A DNA stretch of 10,278 nt from Oehlia diaphana (taxonomy: Eukaryota; Glomeromycota; Glomeromycetes; Glomerales; Glomeraceae): assembly GCA_003833135.1 (NCBI GenBank), contig QZLH01000691.1, positions 70,924 to 81,201 of the forward strand, written 5' to 3'. The notes under the pieces are model-generated. The model was not told the DNA's origin and did not search any database. It was given only the letters and a program-made list of their open reading frames with translations. Within the stretch, counting starts at the first letter, position 1. Each line of letters opens with the position of its first letter. A program made the position numbers and the translations under genes. Below, in pieces: positions 7,453 to 10,278 of this stretch.

Positions 7453-7706
7453 ATGGATAATCTTTTTTTTTTTGCTATTTACGTATTTCTAATTTTTTAA
7501 TAAAGTTATTAACCCGTTTGTCATAAATTTTGATTACGAAAATTAAGCGGATTAAAAATAACATTTTGAAATAATAGCAGAATTTGAAACAAATAATATA
7601 AAATTTTTTCCGATGTTAATATGATGCACTATCGTTACAATGTTATCACTATATTATTACACAAATCTTATAGATTGTGTGTTATCGTAATTGTACTTAA
7701 CTTCCT

Positions 7707-7797
7707 CTTGTTATAATTGGATAGCCACGGATTTTTAAGCGATCAACGTACTAAATTTCCGTTGACATAGCGCCCCTGGTGACACAACTATAACAAG
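7707..7797. other. Potentially structured block with nested inverted repeats
   Basis: CTTGTTATAATTG (7707-7719) pairs with CAACTATAACAAG (7785-7797) at 12 of 13 positions. Inside it CAACG (7744-7748) pairs with CGTTG (7760-7764), with further GCGAT/ATAGCG-type pairing around it. The block is richer in G and C than its surroundings. It could be a hairpin of a mobile element or a structured RNA; I see no promoter or terminator that would decide. Confidence 0.35.
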
Positions 7798-7875
7798 GTG
7801 GGAACCTGATTTGGATAATGGTATCACCTGACATCGTTAAAATAAAAAAAATATTTTTTCACTATACGAAACTCA

Positions 7876-7902
7876 ATCTTCTAATGGTTAGGACTCAGGT
7901 TC
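7876..7902 (+). other. tRNA-Glu-like 5' fragment (box A region)
   Basis: TCTTCTAATGGTTAGGACTC and the following AGGTTCT resemble the D-arm and start of the anticodon arm of eukaryotic tRNA-Glu (TCTAGTGGTTAGGATTC type). No box B, T-arm or acceptor stem follows in the next 100 bases, so it is not a functional tRNA gene. It may be the head of a tRNA-derived SINE or a chance match. The similarity is to the remembered tRNA consensus only. Confidence 0.3.
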
Positions 7903-7917
7903 TACAAAAGAAATAGA

Positions 7918-8120
7918 GAAAATGTTTCTTTTTCTTAAAAAAGAAACGTTTCATTAAAATAAATAGCTTAAAGAACATCAATTCTTACGCATCAAAAGAA
8001 ACCTAAGACAACCATCTGGAAAATGTGAAATGTTAAGAAATGTTTCATTAAGAGAAACAAATTAACCAATTTCTCACCAAAATCCTACGCGTCCAAATGA
8101 ACAAAAGAAAAACCTAAAAA
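7918..8120. repeat. Two degenerate tandem units, period about 101
   Basis: Unit 1 from 7918 and unit 2 from 8019 share, in order, GAAAATGT, GAAA(C/T)GTTTCATTAA, a C/T-TACGC motif (TTCTTACGC / ATCCTACGC) and AAAAGAAA..CCTAA. The first unit also contains a strong hairpin (GTTTCTTTT...AAAAGAAAC, 7923-7946). The stretch is A-rich with repeated GAAAC motifs and has no open frame. Confidence 0.6.
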
Positions 8121-8266
8121 AAAGAAATTTAGTATATAAACTATAAAAAACCAAATGCCAATAAAAATAAAAGAAACCCTACTTAAAAGAGCGTATCCGA
8201 AGAGACAAAAACTCATCTAAAATCACAAAAAAAGAATTCGTGTTCAGGGAGATTCGAAGCAGTTGT

Positions 8267-8367
8267 AAAAAAAGAAACAGGGAAAAAGGGAAAGGGAGGA
8301 AGGTGAGAAAAAAAAGGAAAGAGAAAGGAGAAAAAGAAAAGGGAAAAAACGGAGAAAGAGGGAAAAG
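8267..8367 (+). repeat. 101-base polypurine tract
   Basis: Only three pyrimidines (8278, 8304, 8350) occur in 101 bases; the rest is A and G on the + strand. Such tracts can form triplex (H-DNA) structures and stall polymerases. It closes a longer purine-biased region that starts near 7900. There is no coding frame in it. Confidence 0.85.
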
Positions 8368-8387
8368 CAGCTAATAAAAAAAAAGGT

Positions 8388-8405
8388 TAAGCTTAAAAAA
8401 GCTTA
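8388..8405. repeat. Perfect 7-base hairpin TAAGCTT/AAGCTTA
   Basis: The arms at 8388-8394 and 8399-8405 have a four-A loop. It lies 20 bases after the purine tract; no transcript end can be assigned to it. Confidence 0.5.
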
Positions 8406-8580
8406 GTCTTTAATAATCAAACAAGATCATCGGTTCATCGTCTGCCGCAGTAATTTCCAACAAATTCGTTTTCTTATTCCTTTTTTTTAATTATATTAAG
8501 GTATGTACAGTATATACTATATACATAATTAATTAACAAAGTAATTAATACATAAATAACGAGAATATTAATATTTACAA

Positions 8581-8615
8581 TCAAAAAATATATAGTTTTT
8601 TAATATATTTTTTGA
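8581..8615. repeat. Perfect 12-base AT-rich inverted repeat
   Basis: TCAAAAAATATA (8581-8592) and TATATTTTTTGA (8604-8615) are perfect inverted copies around an 11-base loop. The stretch 8430-9060 otherwise holds no gene I can support. Confidence 0.55.
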
Positions 8616-8709
8616 TATTTTTACAATACCTATAATTAATACGCTTTTCCTATGTATATTTTCAATGAATTAATAATATTATACAAAGTTGAATAAAAAT
8701 ACGTTTACC

Positions 8710-8729
8710 AAATAATAATAATAATAATA
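8710..8729. repeat. (AAT)n microsatellite
   Basis: Six to seven tandem AAT units, an ordinary simple repeat. Confidence 0.8.
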
Positions 8730-9095
8730 TTGTAAAAAGAATTGTTTTGATGCAGCCAAAACTATCTCATTGCGATACTGGATTAACGTTGTTTAAAAAA
8801 AAGGATCATCACTAATTATATTTTACGTGTGTTATAATAATAAAGTAACGATACCTCGCAAAAATTCAACTGCAAAGTATTTGAAACATGAAAAGTTCAT
8901 AATAAAACTGAAAATGACTACTGTCGAAGTTATACTTAACTGATATTTGAATAACGAAAAAAATAGTAGTAGATTATTATTAAAAATAAGTTGTTTAAAA
9001 AATGTGCTAGTATATTATTTTTGCTACAATGAACGTTATAATTTCTTATAGAATAAATTCGTAAAACGTTGAGATGATCACCATTCTATTTCTTT

Positions 9096-10211
9096 TTATA
9101 ACAGAAGCTTCGATGCAATATTCTTACCAGATTTACTCGGAACTTTACAATCGATCGTAAGATCATCGAGTTTCTTGACGGCTTGAATATCATAGTTATT
9201 ATAACATATTTTGAACGCCTCTTTTATTAATGTTTCAAGCTTGTCCATTGTTCCGCATTTTATGAGCCTATCTACATTGGTGCCGTTCAGGTATCTTTTT
9301 AATACTTGTTTAGCGACGGCACGAGTTATAAATTCATCGATTTCAGTTCTTGATGGAGCTGATATTTGTCCCTCTCTTGATCGTATATTTTTAAATTCTT
9401 CCACTAATGAAGCTATATTTTTATTGAATTTACTGCGAAAATCAGTTAATACTCGCTTTGAATGACAAATGATCTCTACAGCTTCATTGCTATAAAGTTC
9501 ATAATTAAAAATATTTGCGATTAGGTTCTCAATAGTTCCGTCTGGTGGATCTCTGCATCGAAGGAAAAGACATTTGATCTCTTCATGCCAAAGACGAGCA
9601 AGTCCCTATATATTAGAAGTAATAAGTTTAATAATCACGTTCGATATAAGTGATACAATAAACAATGACGGATAATACCTTATCTTCGACATTATTATTT
9701 GATGCTATAGTAGGCTGATGGATTACAGTGGCAGGCAAATCTAGCGAAATATTCATGGTATCACGCATTTGATTTGCCATCGATAATACGTCTGGTCTCT
9801 CCAAAACCAACCATTGACAAACTTCGAAGCAGGTTTTCATGTCTTTAAAAATTTTAGGTTTTCCTAAATTCATGAGAANACTACAAATTTACCCGTCCTT
9901 TTCCTAGAAGATTCAGAAACCTCGTTACTGTCACTATCTTCATTCATATCAGCTCTTTGTCTTTTTTGGATTTTTTTTCATTTTTCATAAAACTCATACC
10001 GGCAGGCTAATTGGTTATGATTAAGTTAAACTGTAAAGAGAAAACGAGAAGTACTGTAAAGTAATATTCTTCGTACTTTTATCATCATTGTCATCTTTAC
10101 TATCAGTCACTTGGAGCAAAGCTGTAACATTATCCAAACTATTCATACTTTCATAACTGCTGATATGTGATTCCCTTTGTTCTTGAGATTTCACTTCAGC
10201 AATTTTTTTTT
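9096..10211 (-). CDS. Uncharacterised protein, 3' exons, start outside window
   Basis: I do not recognise this protein. The best supported exons are the last two, 9863-9679 and 9605-9096, joined by a 73-base intron (donor GTATTA, acceptor ATATAG) in phase. They encode a mostly alpha-helical, charged segment: KPKIFKDMKTCFEVCQWLVL, then a linker (QPTIASNNNVEDK), then GLARLWHEEIKCLFLRCRDP and a lysine-rich end KSGKNIASKLLL. Further upstream, exon 10211-10077 reads KKIAEVKSQEQRESHISSYE and onward to KDDNDDK. It is followed by a 70-base intron with a GTACGA donor and exon 10006-9893, which has a basic patch KKIQKRQR (possible nuclear signal) and an acidic/serine run DMNEDSDSNEVSESSRKR. The upstream end looks like an intron, with a TACTAAT branch-like motif at 10256-10262 and a TAG acceptor at 10212-10214, so more exons lie beyond the window. 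An in-frame TGA (9980-9978) and a 29-base intron make the upstream part doubtful. If only the last two exons are used, ATG at 9873 could be the start. Function unknown. Confidence 0.6.
9864..10006 (-). pseudogene. Damaged exon and 29-base intron of the right-end gene
   Basis: The exon at 10006-9893 joins its neighbours in phase and carries a coherent basic/acidic sequence, but reads RYEFYEK, then TGA (9980-9978), then KKIQKRQR. The TGA lies in a homopolymer-rich stretch. The next intron (9892-9864, GTAAAT...TTTAG) is only 29 bases, far shorter than the others here, and contains the single undetermined base of the window (9879). Either the gene is decaying or bases are missing or wrong in the assembly; the N favours an assembly fault at least for the intron. 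Confidence 0.45.
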
Positions 10212-10278
10212 CTATTCAAAATGTAATTTGAAAATTTTTTTATTAGATTAATGTAAATTAGTATATGATTATGTAAAA

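Noticed and set aside
8240..8262. TTCGAA-containing box B-like sequence near 8251-8259
   Set aside because: It does not match GGTTCGANTCC on either strand and is about 370 bases from the box A-like sequence, so no tRNA can be built.
9211..9465. Plus-strand frame of 84 residues
   Set aside because: It is antisense to the well supported last exon of the right-end minus-strand gene and has no motif.
9541..9605. Similarity of GLARLWHEEI to dynein heavy chain linker motifs
   Set aside because: Only a few residues resemble dynein; the surrounding sequence has no AAA motifs (Walker A or B).

Overview
This window looks like a gene-poor, repeat-rich stretch of a very AT-rich fungal genome. The genes have short introns (about 60-110 bases) with GTAAGT-type donors. 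One gene encodes a LaeA/UMTA-type methyltransferase of a kind that is highly expanded in Glomeromycotina (Rhizophagus and relatives). Assignment to an arbuscular mycorrhizal fungus is an inference from base composition, intron style and this gene family; nothing in the sequence proves it.

Left part (1-1260): an unrecognised four-exon gene on the + strand (182-1028, 199 residues) lies between two identical 105-base direct repeats, each ending in a long T run. From 1260 to 2150 there is only transposon-like debris: a 34-base tandem pair, two GC-rich islands beside A/T runs, a CACGTG palindrome, and what looks like one terminal inverted repeat of a pogo/Tigger-type DNA transposon ending at a TA.

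Middle (2215-6720): a three-exon SAM-dependent methyltransferase gene (4082-5113) lies between two diverged arms of a large inverted repeat (about 2215-2750 and 5860-6720). The second arm is interrupted by a 367-base non-autonomous hAT-like element (6128-6494) with TAGGGATGTTAA ends and an 8-base target duplication matching at 7 of 8 positions. Removing it brings the two arms to nearly equal length. The methyltransferase 5' flank carries 40-base and 44-base tandem repeats and several perfect hairpins.

Right-middle (6720-9060): no gene. It holds a diverged direct repeat, a potentially structured block, a tRNA-Glu-like 5' fragment, a degenerate 101-base tandem duplication and a 101-base almost pure purine tract.

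Right end (9096-10278): the 3' exons of an unrecognised gene on the minus strand, whose start is outside the window. Its reconstruction needs an in-frame TGA and a 29-base intron that contains the only N of the window, so it is either a decaying gene or a locally poor assembly.

No functional system linking these genes is visible. The three genes look independent, and the most notable features are the repeat structures.
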